Positions 1 to 8,945 of a stretch of DNA of 46,522 nucleotides are shown here, in pieces (the first letter of the stretch is position 1; each line of letters begins with the position of its first letter). The notes below the pieces were generated by a model, which made no database searches, was not told the origin of the DNA, and saw nothing but the letters and a program-made list of their open reading frames with translations. Source of the DNA: an uncultured Methylophilaceae bacterium (GTDB lineage: Bacteria > Pseudomonadota > Gammaproteobacteria > Burkholderiales > Methylophilaceae); contig CAIULB010000036.1 in the NCBI GenBank assembly GCA_903899965.1, forward strand, positions 1 through 46,522, in the 5' to 3' direction. A program made the position numbers and the translations under genes.

Positions 1-1
1 C

Positions 2-3000
2 TTGACCTTGAGCCAGGCTGGCACTTTCAGTCAATCTAGTGTTGGTACTAGTTTGGTAGTAACTGCTGCTGACACAATCTCTGGCTCTGCAGCAGGGAAC
101 TACACCTTGACTCAACCAACTGGATTACGTGCGGATATCACTCCAGCGCCATTAACAATTTCAGTTGCAGCAGACAGTAAGGTTTATGGGGCATCGATGA
201 CATCAAATGGTTTGATCTACAACACTATTGGTATTGCTATTACTGCTATTGGATATAATGTTACTGGTCTCATTCATGGAACGAGTGACAATGTAAGCAA
301 TGTCACTTTAACAACTGCTGGTGGCTTGGTGACGGCCCCAGTTAATTATGGTGCTTCATACTCTGTCACAGCAGCAATGGCAACAGGGTCAGGTTTGGCT
401 AACTACAACATCAGTTATCAAACTGGCGTAATCATAATTACTCCAAAAGTACTTAATGTGACGGTTGATAGCAAAACGATGAGTTATGGATCATCGACAT
501 TACCTAATTTGACCTACTCTCTCTCAGGTTTGGTAAACGGAGATGCTGCTGCTGTAACTCTATCTACCCCAGCAACAGCTTATAGCGGCCTCGCTGGGAG
601 CGCCTCTTCAGTTGGAACTTATCCAATTTCAGCAACAGCTGTTAATAATCCAAATTACTCATTGAATTACACAGCGGGAGTGCTTAGTGTAATGCCTGTA
701 AGTCTTACGATTCGTGCAGGTGATCAGACGACTACTTATGGGTCGCCACTAGTGCTGTCACAAAATTATGTTTCCGCAACAGGCTTAGTTAATGGTGATT
801 ATGTCACTTCCGCAACGATTTTGAGTAACGCTTCACAAACTGGCCAGGTTGGATCGAATGCCCAAACTGTCTCAGGGTTGATTAATGCGGGAACTTATAC
901 AGGAAATCTATTGGTTAGCAATGCATCAGGGGTGGGTTTGAGTAACTATAATATTAGTTATCAAAGTGGTAGCCTTCTTGTAAATAAGGCGCCGCTTACA
1001 GTGGCTGCTATAAACGATGGTAAATTTATTACGCAGACCGATGCAGTAGGATATGCAACTAATTGCGGAAATGTATGCCAGGGTGGCTATGCTGGGGTTG
1101 TTATCTCAGGATTTTTGAACGCAGATAATGCAACAAATGGGGCTGTAAATGTTAGTAGCTTAGCTGTAACAAGAACAGATCTTGGAAATGATTCAGTTGG
1201 AACGCATACAGGGGTGCTTGTTCCTTCAAACGTAACATCCTCAAACTATTCAATCCATTACCAAAATGGAAATTACACTGTATCGCCTGCTAATCAGTTG
1301 GTTGTTAAATTTGGGCTCACCAGTAGCGTCTATGGAAGTGCGCCAAACTACAATGTTGTTTCAGCATCTTACTTAGACTCTCACGGAAATATACTGGCAA
1401 ATATTCCAGCCTCGATTTCTGGAACTACAGTAAGGTTAGATGATCAGTTAGGCACGACAGCAGAATTTAATTTAACACCTAATGCGTCTATTTCAAGCGG
1501 CGCTGGCAAGGTGAATGTTGGAAGTTATATCATCAGTAATCAAAACACAAATGGGGTGGCTGTATCTGGCCAAACAATAAGCGGGATTAATTTTAGTAAC
1601 GGTCTTGTTGTGCTGGGAATGTTAAACGTCACTCCGAAAGTTATAAATTTCAATGACTTGGGTGTCTCAGGCGTTACTAAAGTTTACGATGGCTCAACAT
1701 ATATGACGAATCTCGTCCTTGCGACTTCCCCAGGTGCATTTGTGAGTGGTGACAATGTTGCAGCTGTTGCAACGGGTACTTTTCATTCGAAGAATGTTGG
1801 TAATGGGCTCGGCTACACCGTTGGTCTAACTTTTACAGGGTCTGACGCAGCTAATTATGTAATTTCAGGGGGCGCGGTTTATGTAACTGGCGTCAATGGC
1901 CCAGCTAATGGTGTGATCACACCATTAGCTTCGGTTACCTATACCGGCGCAAGTGGTGGTAATTGGTCTAATCCAAGCAACTGGACGACGACTGGAACGA
2001 ATGTTACTGGTGCTATTCCAGATTTGTCTAATGTTAATACTGTGATTTTACCTAGTGGCTCGCAGGTTGTTTATGATAATGCTGTTGCTGGTCCGGTAAC
2101 CTCATCTGTTCTCAACAATGGCAGTCTCACAGTCAGTGTTTCTTTGCCGACGACATTGTCGATGCCAATTAGCGGCTCAGGAACTCTAACCATAGCCAAT
2201 AATGGGGCAGTGACTTTGAGTGGTAGTAATTCTTATAGTGGGGGCACAGTTATTAATGCCGCCGCCACATTGATTGCAGCAAGCAACAGCGCAATTGGTA
2301 ATGGAGTTGTAAGTTCCATGGGAACCGCCATCAATCCAGCTTCATTTGGGACGACCAGCTCTGTCGTACTGCCAGCTTTAGCCGTTCTTGGAGGTACAAC
2401 TCAGATTTTAAGTGGCATTTCAACGCTTGGTGCCCAATCTTATTCTGACATCCTGTTAGCGCAAACCCAGAGCGGCATTACTACATTAGCTAGCGCAAAT
2501 GCTAATATTAATTTACTGGGTAAAATCGATAGTGTGTCGGACAAGACGCAATCGCTTGTGTTAAATTCCGGCTCAGCGAACATTGTTATTGGCGACAGTG
2601 TGGGCTCTAAAGCACGCTTTAATGGGCTAACCGCGACTGCAAATAATATCTATGTTTTAGCTGATATATTGACTGCACAAACTCAAATATTTAATGGCTC
2701 GGTATTTATTGGGGATCTGAAATATCTAGGTAAAACACCAACGGTGGGATTTTTGTATCAGGCGAACTATACCCCATACTTCCAATATCATTCAGGAAGT
2801 TATGTAAGCCGTATTGATTATCTGGATGCTAATCCAATTTACATTCGTACGCTGATTTCACAAGATCCAGTGATTACCTTTAACGGCCCTGTAAACGACG
2901 TGGTGCCGAATACACATACGCTTTTGCTTGCAGCAATTGCTCCTGCAGCGCCTTCTAATAATTTCTCTGCGATTAACGCGGCAGCGAACATTAACTTTAT

Positions 3001-3631
3001 GTCGGCGGTAGGCACAATCGCGCCATTGTATAGTTTGAATGCGCAAACCGTATTGAATAGCGCTGTGGCTAATAACGCGAATATCCACCTCGGTTCTATT
3101 GGTGTCACAGGGGGTGTCACGACTTACGGTACCCAGTATTACCGAGCAAATATGCTTGCTGCGCAGGCTGCTCCCCTTGCAGGTGCAGTGGTGTTCTCTG
3201 TATATGATCCAGCGGCGAGCGTGAACTTTCTCTTGCCCATGCAGACCTTGGATAATAGCGGTATTGGTTACGCTCCGAATCAAATGAATCTGCAAAGCGT
3301 TGGCAGTGGCTATCAGTTATTGATTAATGGCGTGAATAATTATCCTCAGGTGCAGAACATCAATGGAGTAAATAACTGGAATGGTCGCTTTATTCAAGGT
3401 AATGCCCTTGGCTATGTCCCTCCATCCAGTTTTCCTCGGTTTGATTATGCGACATTCATTCAGCATGGCGCAGTGCATGATTTAGTCAAACAGGCTACAG
3501 ACTCTGCACTTCATGGCGCAGTGGTCGAAGTGGGAGATGCGCAGTTGGATGGCGACAGCGTGGATTGTGATAGCTTGCGTAAGCAAGGAAACAAGCAACT
3601 TCCGCCAGAGTGCCGCACAAATAAAATATAA
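2..3631 (+). CDS. Large MBG/YDG-repeat adhesin (TpsA/filamentous haemagglutinin type), 5'-truncated by window
   Basis: The frame is open from the first base, so the N-terminus (signal peptide and any TPS secretion domain) lies outside; 1209 residues are visible. The fragment starts with tandem beta-rich repeats beginning with strands such as PLTISVAADSKVYG, LNVTVDSKTMSYGSS and LTIRAGDQTTTYGSP, roughly at residues 48, 150, 233, 331 and 433, typical of MBG-type repeats. A YDG-type unit (TKVYDGSTYM) follows near 555-640 and a passenger-associated repeat (LSGSNSYSGGT) near 740. The rest is rich in N, S, T, G and A, as in beta-helical surface proteins. Two cysteines, C1189 and C1204 of the fragment, sit within 21 residues of the C-terminus. 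Inference: a secreted cell-surface adhesin, probably exported by an outer-membrane partner not in this window. The substrate or binding partner cannot be read from sequence. Confidence 0.85.
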   Translation: MTLSQAGTFSQSSVGTSLVVTAADTISGSAAGNYTLTQPTGLRADITPAPLTISVAADSKVYGASMTSNGLIYNTIGIAITAIGYNVTGLIHGTSDNVSNVTLTTAGGLVTAPVNYGASYSVTAAMATGSGLANYNISYQTGVIIITPKVLNVTVDSKTMSYGSSTLPNLTYSLSGLVNGDAAAVTLSTPATAYSGLAGSASSVGTYPISATAVNNPNYSLNYTAGVLSVMPVSLTIRAGDQTTTYGSPLVLSQNYVSATGLVNGDYVTSATILSNASQTGQVGSNAQTVSGLINAGTYTGNLLVSNASGVGLSNYNISYQSGSLLVNKAPLTVAAINDGKFITQTDAVGYATNCGNVCQGGYAGVVISGFLNADNATNGAVNVSSLAVTRTDLGNDSVGTHTGVLVPSNVTSSNYSIHYQNGNYTVSPANQLVVKFGLTSSVYGSAPNYNVVSASYLDSHGNILANIPASISGTTVRLDDQLGTTAEFNLTPNASISSGAGKVNVGSYIISNQNTNGVAVSGQTISGINFSNGLVVLGMLNVTPKVINFNDLGVSGVTKVYDGSTYMTNLVLATSPGAFVSGDNVAAVATGTFHSKNVGNGLGYTVGLTFTGSDAANYVISGGAVYVTGVNGPANGVITPLASVTYTGASGGNWSNPSNWTTTGTNVTGAIPDLSNVNTVILPSGSQVVYDNAVAGPVTSSVLNNGSLTVSVSLPTTLSMPISGSGTLTIANNGAVTLSGSNSYSGGTVINAAATLIAASNSAIGNGVVSSMGTAINPASFGTTSSVVLPALAVLGGTTQILSGISTLGAQSYSDILLAQTQSGITTLASANANINLLGKIDSVSDKTQSLVLNSGSANIVIGDSVGSKARFNGLTATANNIYVLADILTAQTQIFNGSVFIGDLKYLGKTPTVGFLYQANYTPYFQYHSGSYVSRIDYLDANPIYIRTLISQDPVITFNGPVNDVVPNTHTLLLAAIAPAAPSNNFSAINAAANINFMSAVGTIAPLYSLNAQTVLNSAVANNANIHLGSIGVTGGVTTYGTQYYRANMLAAQAAPLAGAVVFSVYDPAASVNFLLPMQTLDNSGIGYAPNQMNLQSVGSGYQLLINGVNNYPQVQNINGVNNWNGRFIQGNALGYVPPSSFPRFDYATFIQHGAVHDLVKQATDSALHGAVVEVGDAQLDGDSVDCDSLRKQGNKQLPPECRTNKI

Positions 3632-3703
3632 ATTATTGATTTAAATAAATAAATTTAAAAAATCTTTGTATTATTTTTTAAATAAACCATTTTTCACAAA
3701 ACA

Positions 3704-3740
3704 AAGCCAATCCCTTGGAATCGCCCTCTGGGATTGGCTT
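3704..3740 (-). terminator. Hairpin terminator between adhesin and HNH-like gene
   Basis: Eleven-base perfect arms AAGCCAATCCC (3704-3714) and GGGATTGGCTT (3730-3740) enclose a 15-base loop. It lies just downstream of both converging genes. On the minus strand the stem is followed by a T-rich stretch (TGTTTTG), so it best fits termination of the minus-strand gene but may serve both. Confidence 0.6.
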
Positions 3741-3752
3741 ACAGCGATATTT

Positions 3753-4226
3753 TTATTTTACATAACGCTTGTAGGTTTCTATCCAGTTGGTCGAGATTTG
3801 ATGGCGGGCATCATCAAGGGTTACGGCGCCTTCACAGACCAGCTTGTAGAGCTTAAATTCTAGGATATCTTTCTTCTCTGCATTCCATTCACTAAGTCTA
3901 GCTTGAGGCCATAAGTTGGCTGGATCGCTTGGGTTGCCGCCGATGCTAAGAGGGATTAGGTGGTCCTCTTCATAGTGCGCTGGGTTGATGTCAGCGTAGC
4001 CGTAATCTCTCATTTGTTTTTTCTTGAGGCTGTTGGTGAAGTAGACGGGTGGCCTCACTATTTTTGTATAGCCTTTGACGCAGATGGTGGATTGAATATT
4101 GCTTTGGTTAATGGAAGCATTAATCGACCCTGGGGTAAGGTTTATATCAGGCAAGTCTCCAGCCATCGCAATGTTTTGAATGAGTGCGAAAAGCAGGGTA
4201 GTGTAAATGCGATATGTTTTTATCAT
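3753..4226 (-). CDS. Small secreted protein with HNH-nuclease-like motif
   Basis: 157 residues starting at an ATG. Residues 1-22 look like a signal peptide (short basic start, hydrophobic core, AMA then G-D). The C-terminal half holds EEDHLIPLSIGGNPSDP (residues 86-102) followed by NLWPQ. This is the D-H...N arrangement of a family of short HNH-type proteins; D88, H89 and N104 are the candidate metal and catalytic residues. Cysteines C49 and C131 could form a disulfide in the periplasm. Family knowledge suggests a periplasmic or secreted nuclease, but activity is not shown. The gene stands alone, divergent from nuoA and convergent with the adhesin, with its own terminator. It could be a defensive or nutritional nuclease; the assignment rests on one motif. 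Confidence 0.65.
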   Translation of the reverse strand: MIKTYRIYTTLLFALIQNIAMAGDLPDINLTPGSINASINQSNIQSTICVKGYTKIVRPPVYFTNSLKKKQMRDYGYADINPAHYEEDHLIPLSIGGNPSDPANLWPQARLSEWNAEKKDILEFKLYKLVCEGAVTLDDARHQISTNWIETYKRYVK

Positions 4227-4266
4227 GGTTAGGCTTTAAAGAATTGAACGAAATGCGTCATTGAAC

Positions 4267-4308
4267 TGTCATGACAATGGATTATAGTTTAAGTGAATAA
4301 ATCTACAA
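4267..4308 (-). promoter_or_regulatory. Candidate promoter and palindrome of the HNH-like gene
   Basis: On the minus strand a perfect TATAAT (plus-strand 4281-4286) lies 16 bases after a weak TTGTAG (4303-4308). The 10-base palindrome TGTCATGACA (4267-4276) falls where transcription would begin, so it could be an operator. No experimental support; the -35 is poor. Confidence 0.35.
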
Positions 4309-4325
4309 CCAATCGTGAATTGGCT

Positions 4326-4355
4326 TTGCCAGAGCCGTCGCGCTTGGGTTACAAT
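4326..4355 (+). promoter_or_regulatory. Sigma70-type promoter of the nuo operon
   Basis: TTGCCA (4326-4331), an 18-base spacer and TACAAT (4350-4355) match the sigma70 consensus at five of six positions in each hexamer. Transcription would start near 4362, leaving a leader of about 70 bases before nuoA. No other comparably good promoter is seen between the divergent HNH-like gene and nuoA. Confidence 0.6.
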
Positions 4356-4433
4356 TGTAAAAAATTCGAGGTTGCAAGAACTTCACTGGTTGCAATTGGC
4401 AATCATCAATCGCTGTGAAATTGGAGTTTTAAC

Positions 4434-4790
4434 GTGCTGGAAAATTATTTTCCGATTCTTGTTTTTATCATAGTCGGCTTAGCCGTTGGTGTTGGACCTC
4501 TCGTCCTCGGAAAACTCGTCTCTCCAAATCGTCCTGATGCAGCAAAAAATTCCCCTTACGAGTGTGGCTTTGAGGCGTTTGAAGATGCCCGTATGAAGTT
4601 CGACGTTCGTTATTATCTTGTCGCAATTCTATTTATTCTGTTCGATCTTGAGATCGCCTTCTTATTCCCATGGGCGGTGGTCTTGAAAGAAATCGGTCTG
4701 TTTGGCTTTTTAGCAATGATGGTGTTCCTCGGTATTTTGGTGGTCGGTTTCATCTACGAATGGATGAAGGGCGCATTGGAATGGGAATAG
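4434..4790 (+). CDS. nuoA: NADH-quinone oxidoreductase subunit A
   Basis: 118 residues, the usual size of NuoA, a small membrane subunit of the respiratory complex I proton pump. Three hydrophobic helices are visible (about residues 5-28, 61-83 and 88-110), with the conserved loop [11 protein letters not shown] near residues 39-49 whose cysteine lies close to the quinone site in known structures. The start is GTG at 4434, supported by GGAG at 4423-4426 seven bases upstream; no better start is near. It is the first gene of the nuo operon and is followed after 31 bases by nuoB. Nothing unusual in length or motifs. Confidence 0.95.
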   Translation: MLENYFPILVFIIVGLAVGVGPLVLGKLVSPNRPDAAKNSPYECGFEAFEDARMKFDVRYYLVAILFILFDLEIAFLFPWAVVLKEIGLFGFLAMMVFLGILVVGFIYEWMKGALEWE

Positions 4791-4821
4791 TGTTGGGTAT
4801 GCTGGCGTTGAAAGTATTGAA

Positions 4822-5298
4822 ATGAGCATCGAAGGTATTTTAGAAAAAGGTTTTGTCACGACGACGCTCGATACCGTCATTAACTATACAAGAACTGGCT
4901 CTTTGTGGCCAATGACGTTTGGTTTGGCGTGCTGTGCGGTGGAGATGATGCATGCAGGTGCGTCACGTTATGACTTGGACCGTTTCGGGATTGTGTTCCG
5001 CCCAAGTCCACGTCAATCTGATGTGATGATTGTGGCAGGCACGCTCGTGAATAAGATGGCGCCAGCCTTACGTAAAGTCTACGACCAGATGGCTGAGCCA
5101 CGTTGGGTGATCTCGATGGGTTCCTGTGCTAACGGCGGCGGCTACTACCATTACTCTTATGCAGTGGTGCGAGGCTGTGACCGTATCGTTCCGGTTGACG
5201 TGTATGTCCCAGGCTGCCCTCCAACGGCTGAAGCCTTACTCTACGGCATCATTCAGCTCCAAAACAAGATCAAACGCACTAACACGATCGCTCGCTAA
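4822..5298 (+). CDS. nuoB: NADH-quinone oxidoreductase subunit B
   Basis: 158 residues. NuoB carries iron-sulfur cluster N2, the last electron carrier before quinone. The tandem cysteine pair ([13 protein letters not shown]37/C38), the GSCANGG cysteine (about 102) and the PGCPP cysteine (about 132) are the four N2 ligands. The ATG at 4822 gives the typical short N-terminus of betaproteobacterial NuoB; a clear Shine-Dalgarno sequence is not evident, so translation may depend partly on the upstream gene. It sits between nuoA and nuoC. Confidence 0.96.
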   Translation: MSIEGILEKGFVTTTLDTVINYTRTGSLWPMTFGLACCAVEMMHAGASRYDLDRFGIVFRPSPRQSDVMIVAGTLVNKMAPALRKVYDQMAEPRWVISMGSCANGGGYYHYSYAVVRGCDRIVPVDVYVPGCPPTAEALLYGIIQLQNKIKRTNTIAR

Positions 5299-5309
5299 GG
5301 CATAAAAAG

Positions 5310-5903
5310 ATGACGCGATTAGAAACCCTCAAAGAAAATATCGACAAGGTCCTTGGCGACCAAGTCACTAAATTAACCCTCGCGTTTAATGAGCTGACCA
5401 TTGAATGTGCAGCTAAAGACTTTATTAAAGTGGTCAAAAAATTACGCGATCACAAAGCGCTCAAATTCGAGCAGCTCATTGATTTGTGCGGCGTAGATTA
5501 TCAAGATTATGCGGACGGCACTTGGGAAGGTTTGCGCTTTGCTACCGTTTATCACTTGCTTTCTGTCACGCTTAACCACCGTATTCGCCTTAAAGTATTT
5601 GCAACTGAAGACGACTTCCCTGTGTTGCCAACCTTAGTTGAGCTTTACCCGGCGGCTAATTGGTTTGAGCGCGAGTCGTTCGATCTTTACGGCATTATGT
5701 ATGAGGGTCATCCAGACTTGCGTCGACTCCTCACTGACTATGGTTTTGTTGGTCATCCATTCAGAAAAGATTTCCCAATGATTGGTAACGTTGAGATGCG
5801 TTACGATCCAGAGCAACAGCGTGTGGTGTATCAGCCAGTTTCAATCGAATTGCGCAACAACGTGCCACGTGTCATCCGTGACGAGGGCTTCCACAATGGC
5901 TGA
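5310..5903 (+). CDS. nuoC: NADH-quinone oxidoreductase subunit C
   Basis: 197 residues, the 30-kDa subunit family of complex I, in the peripheral arm next to NuoD. The signature [20 protein letters not shown], near residues 111-130, is intact. NuoC is a separate protein here, unlike the fused NuoCD of E. coli, in line with betaproteobacteria. Its stop overlaps the start of nuoD by eight bases, which suggests translational coupling. Confidence 0.96.
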   Translation: MTRLETLKENIDKVLGDQVTKLTLAFNELTIECAAKDFIKVVKKLRDHKALKFEQLIDLCGVDYQDYADGTWEGLRFATVYHLLSVTLNHRIRLKVFATEDDFPVLPTLVELYPAANWFERESFDLYGIMYEGHPDLRRLLTDYGFVGHPFRKDFPMIGNVEMRYDPEQQRVVYQPVSIELRNNVPRVIRDEGFHNG

Positions 5904-7149
5904 GATTAGAAATTACACCATGAACTTTGGCCCGCAGCATCCTGCGGCACACGGTGTTTTGCGTTTGGTGCTTGAGCTTGATGGTGAGGTTATTCAGCGT
6001 GCCGACCCGCATATTGGTTTACTCCATCGCGGTACAGAAAAGCTTGCTGAAAATCGTACTTATTTACAATCGGTGCCGTACATGGATCGTTTGGACTATG
6101 TGTCCATGATGGCTAACGAGCATGCTTATGTGATGGCGATTGAGAAGATGATGCAGATTGATGTGCCACTTCGCGCACAATACATCCGCGTTATGTTTGA
6201 CGAAATCACCCGCATCTTGAATCACTTGCTCTGGTTGGGCGCGCATGCGCTAGACGTTGGTGCGATGAGTGTCTTCTTGTATGCATTCCGTGAGCGTGAA
6301 GATCTGTTTGATGTATACGAAGCAGTTTCTGGTGCGCGTATGCACGCTGCTTACTACCGTCCAGGTGGTGTGTATCGTGATTTGCCTGATCGTATGCCGC
6401 AGCATTTGGAAACAAAATTCCGCAGCAAAAAAGAAATCCATAAGCTCAATGAAAATCGTCAAGGCTCGGTCCTCGACTTTATTGAAGACTTCGCAAATCG
6501 CTTCCCAGCTTATGTGGATGAGTATGAGACTTTGCTCACCAACAACCGTATCTGGAAGCAACGTACCGTTGGTATTGGTGTGGTAACGCCTGAGCGCGCA
6601 TTAGCACTTGGCATGACTGGTCCGATGATTCGAGGTTCTGGCATTGCTTGGGATTTGCGTAAAAAACAACCGTATGAAGTGTACGATAAGTTGGATTTTG
6701 ATATTCCAGTGGGTGTGAACGGCGACTGTTACGACCGCTACTTGGTGCGTATTGAAGAATTTAGACAATCCAATCGCATCATCAAGCAATGTATCGCTTG
6801 GCTTCGTGACAACCCAGGCCCTGTGATTAGCAGCGACAACAAAGTTGCACCGCCAGATCGCGAAGGCATGAAGACGAATATGGAAGATTTGATTCACCAC
6901 TTCAAACTCTTCACCGAAGGTTTCCATGTGCCAGCGGGCGAGGCTTATGCTGCTGTTGAGCATCCCAAAGGTGAGTTTGGTATTTACATGGTTTCTGATG
7001 GGGCGAATAAGCCTTATCGCTTAAAAATTCGCGCGCCTGGCTTCCCGCATTTGGCAGCTTTAGATGAAATGACAAAGGGCCACATGATTGCTGACTTGGT
7101 CGCCATCATTGGTACGCAAGATATTGTGTTTGGGGAGATCGATCGATAA
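5896..7149 (+). CDS. nuoD: NADH-quinone oxidoreductase subunit D
   Basis: 417 residues, the 49-kDa subunit that forms the quinone pocket together with NuoB. The start chosen is the ATG at 5896, giving [20 protein letters not shown], the conserved N-terminus. The frame is open further upstream to 5782, but that part lies within nuoC and has no family similarity. The [12 protein letters not shown] and [12 protein letters not shown] motifs and the C-terminal D-I-V-F-G-E-I-D-R end are intact. The gene overlaps nuoC by eight bases and shares one base with nuoE. Confidence 0.96.
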   Translation: MAEIRNYTMNFGPQHPAAHGVLRLVLELDGEVIQRADPHIGLLHRGTEKLAENRTYLQSVPYMDRLDYVSMMANEHAYVMAIEKMMQIDVPLRAQYIRVMFDEITRILNHLLWLGAHALDVGAMSVFLYAFREREDLFDVYEAVSGARMHAAYYRPGGVYRDLPDRMPQHLETKFRSKKEIHKLNENRQGSVLDFIEDFANRFPAYVDEYETLLTNNRIWKQRTVGIGVVTPERALALGMTGPMIRGSGIAWDLRKKQPYEVYDKLDFDIPVGVNGDCYDRYLVRIEEFRQSNRIIKQCIAWLRDNPGPVISSDNKVAPPDREGMKTNMEDLIHHFKLFTEGFHVPAGEAYAAVEHPKGEFGIYMVSDGANKPYRLKIRAPGFPHLAALDEMTKGHMIADLVAIIGTQDIVFGEIDR

Positions 7150-7622
7150 TGTTGTCTCAAGCGTCTCTCGATAAAATCGAATACGAGTTAACTAAGTATC
7201 CGAAAGAAAACCGCCAGGGTGCGGTGATGTCAGCACTGCGTATTGCGCAGGCTGAAAAAGGCTGGCTCTCAAAAGAGACCATCGCCTATGTTGCAGAATA
7301 CTTAGGTATTCCAGCAATCGCTGCTTTGGAAGTGGCGACTTTCTACAATATGTATGACTTACAGCCAGTAGGTAAATACAAGATCACGATTTGCACCAAC
7401 ATCTCTTGTATGCTGCGCGGTTCAGACGAGATCGTGGATCACCTGCAAAAGAAATTAAAGGTCGGCTTTAACGAAGTGACTAAAGATGGTCAGTTCTGTC
7501 TAAAAGAGGGTGAGTGCATGGGCTGCTGCGGCGGCGCACCACTCATGCATGTGAACAACACCCAAATGCATGAATTCTTAACGCCTGCAAAAGTCGATGA
7601 AATTCTTGGGGAGTTGAAGTAA
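7149..7622 (+). CDS. nuoE: NADH-quinone oxidoreductase subunit E
   Basis: 157 residues, the 24-kDa subunit of the NADH dehydrogenase module. It has the four ligands of the [2Fe-2S] cluster N1a: C82 and C87 (CTNISC) and C123 and C127 (CMGCC). The start ATG shares its A with the nuoD stop (TAATG), and the stop likewise overlaps the nuoF start, so the three genes are tightly coupled. No irregularity seen. Confidence 0.95.
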   Translation: MLSQASLDKIEYELTKYPKENRQGAVMSALRIAQAEKGWLSKETIAYVAEYLGIPAIAALEVATFYNMYDLQPVGKYKITICTNISCMLRGSDEIVDHLQKKLKVGFNEVTKDGQFCLKEGECMGCCGGAPLMHVNNTQMHEFLTPAKVDEILGELK

Positions 7623-8944
7623 TGTCCTTACATAAAACTCCTGTCGTTACTGATTTAAGCAAACAAACCTTGGTGACTTTGCGCACGCTTAGCGCATCTC
7701 AAGAAACCAATCCTGGCAGCCTCAAGAATTACGAAAAACTCGGCGGTTACGAGCAACTAAAACGTATTGTCACTGGCAAAGTCAAGGCAACGGACATCAT
7801 CACGGAAGTGAAGACTTCAGGCTTGCGTGGCCGCGGCGGTGCAGGATTCCCAACGGGACTCAAGTGGAGCTTTATGCCACGTTACTTCGACGGTACTAAG
7901 TACCTCGTATGTAACACCGATGAAGGTGAGCCAGGCACATTTAAAGACCGCGACATCATTCGCTACAACCCGCATCAACTGATTGAAGGCATGGCGATTG
8001 CCGCCTACACCTTGGGCGCGCGCGTGGGTTACAACTACATCCACGGTGAGATCTGGCAAGACTACGAGATCTTTGAAGAGGCCCTCGCGGATGCACGCAA
8101 GGCTGGCTACTTAGGCGAAAATTTATTCGGCACTAACTTTTGCTTCGACTTGTTCGCAGTGCATGGTTACGGCGCTTATATTTGCGGCGAAGAGACGGCG
8201 CTCATTGAATCGATCGAAGGTAAAAAAGGTCAGCCACGCTTCAAGCCGCCGTTCCCAGCAAGTTACGGTGTGTTTGGTAAGCCAACCAACGTAAACAACA
8301 CAGAGTCCTATGCTTCGATCCCTTGGATTTTGCAGCACGGCGGGCAAGCTTTCCAAGATTTAGGCGTCTCTAACTCAGGCGGTACGAAGCTCTTCTCAGT
8401 GTCAGGTCACGTTGAAAAGCCGGGCAACTATGAAGTTAAAATGGGCACCCCATTTACTGAGCTATTAGAGATGGCAGGCGGTATCTGGAAAGGTCGCACG
8501 CTTAAAGCGGTGATCCCGGGCGGACCATCAACGGCCGTGATGCCAGCTTCTGCAATCCTAGGCGCGACCATGGACTACGAGGGTTTATCTAAAGCCGGCT
8601 CTAGTCTTGGTGCAGGCTCCATGATCGTGATGGATGACACCACTTGTATGGTGACGACACTTAAGCGCTTGTCTTACTTCTTCTATGAAGAGTCTTGTGG
8701 CCAATGTACACCATGCCGCGAGGGCACGGGCTGGGTCTACCGCGTGATTAAACGGATTGTGGACGGCGAGGGCAAGATGGAAGACTTGGACTTACTGACT
8801 GACATCAGCAATAACATCTCAGGCCGCACGATTTGCGCGCTAGGCGAGGCGGCAGCGACGCCAGTCCTTAGTTTTATTAAGCACTTTAGACCAGAATTTG
8901 AATACTACATTCAGCATGGTAAATCCATGGTGACAGGCAAATAA
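7622..8944 (+). CDS. nuoF: NADH-quinone oxidoreductase subunit F
   Basis: 440 residues, the 51-kDa subunit that binds NADH and FMN and carries [4Fe-4S] cluster N3. The glycine-rich [10 protein letters not shown] motif (NADH/FMN site) lies near residues 70-79. The N3 ligands appear in [12 protein letters not shown] and in the downstream [11 protein letters not shown]. Length is normal. It overlaps nuoE by one base and is followed by nuoG after one base. Confidence 0.96.
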   Translation: MSLHKTPVVTDLSKQTLVTLRTLSASQETNPGSLKNYEKLGGYEQLKRIVTGKVKATDIITEVKTSGLRGRGGAGFPTGLKWSFMPRYFDGTKYLVCNTDEGEPGTFKDRDIIRYNPHQLIEGMAIAAYTLGARVGYNYIHGEIWQDYEIFEEALADARKAGYLGENLFGTNFCFDLFAVHGYGAYICGEETALIESIEGKKGQPRFKPPFPASYGVFGKPTNVNNTESYASIPWILQHGGQAFQDLGVSNSGGTKLFSVSGHVEKPGNYEVKMGTPFTELLEMAGGIWKGRTLKAVIPGGPSTAVMPASAILGATMDYEGLSKAGSSLGAGSMIVMDDTTCMVTTLKRLSYFFYEESCGQCTPCREGTGWVYRVIKRIVDGEGKMEDLDLLTDISNNISGRTICALGEAAATPVLSFIKHFRPEFEYYIQHGKSMVTGK

Positions 8945-8945
8945 T

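Noticed and set aside
2839-3295. Minus-strand frames inside the adhesin gene
   Set aside because: They lie opposite a clearly coding, repeat-based sequence and show no motif.
3666-3863. Small plus-strand frame with a hydrophobic stretch
   Set aside because: It runs through the terminator hairpin and into the 3' end of the HNH-like gene on the other strand; no start signal.
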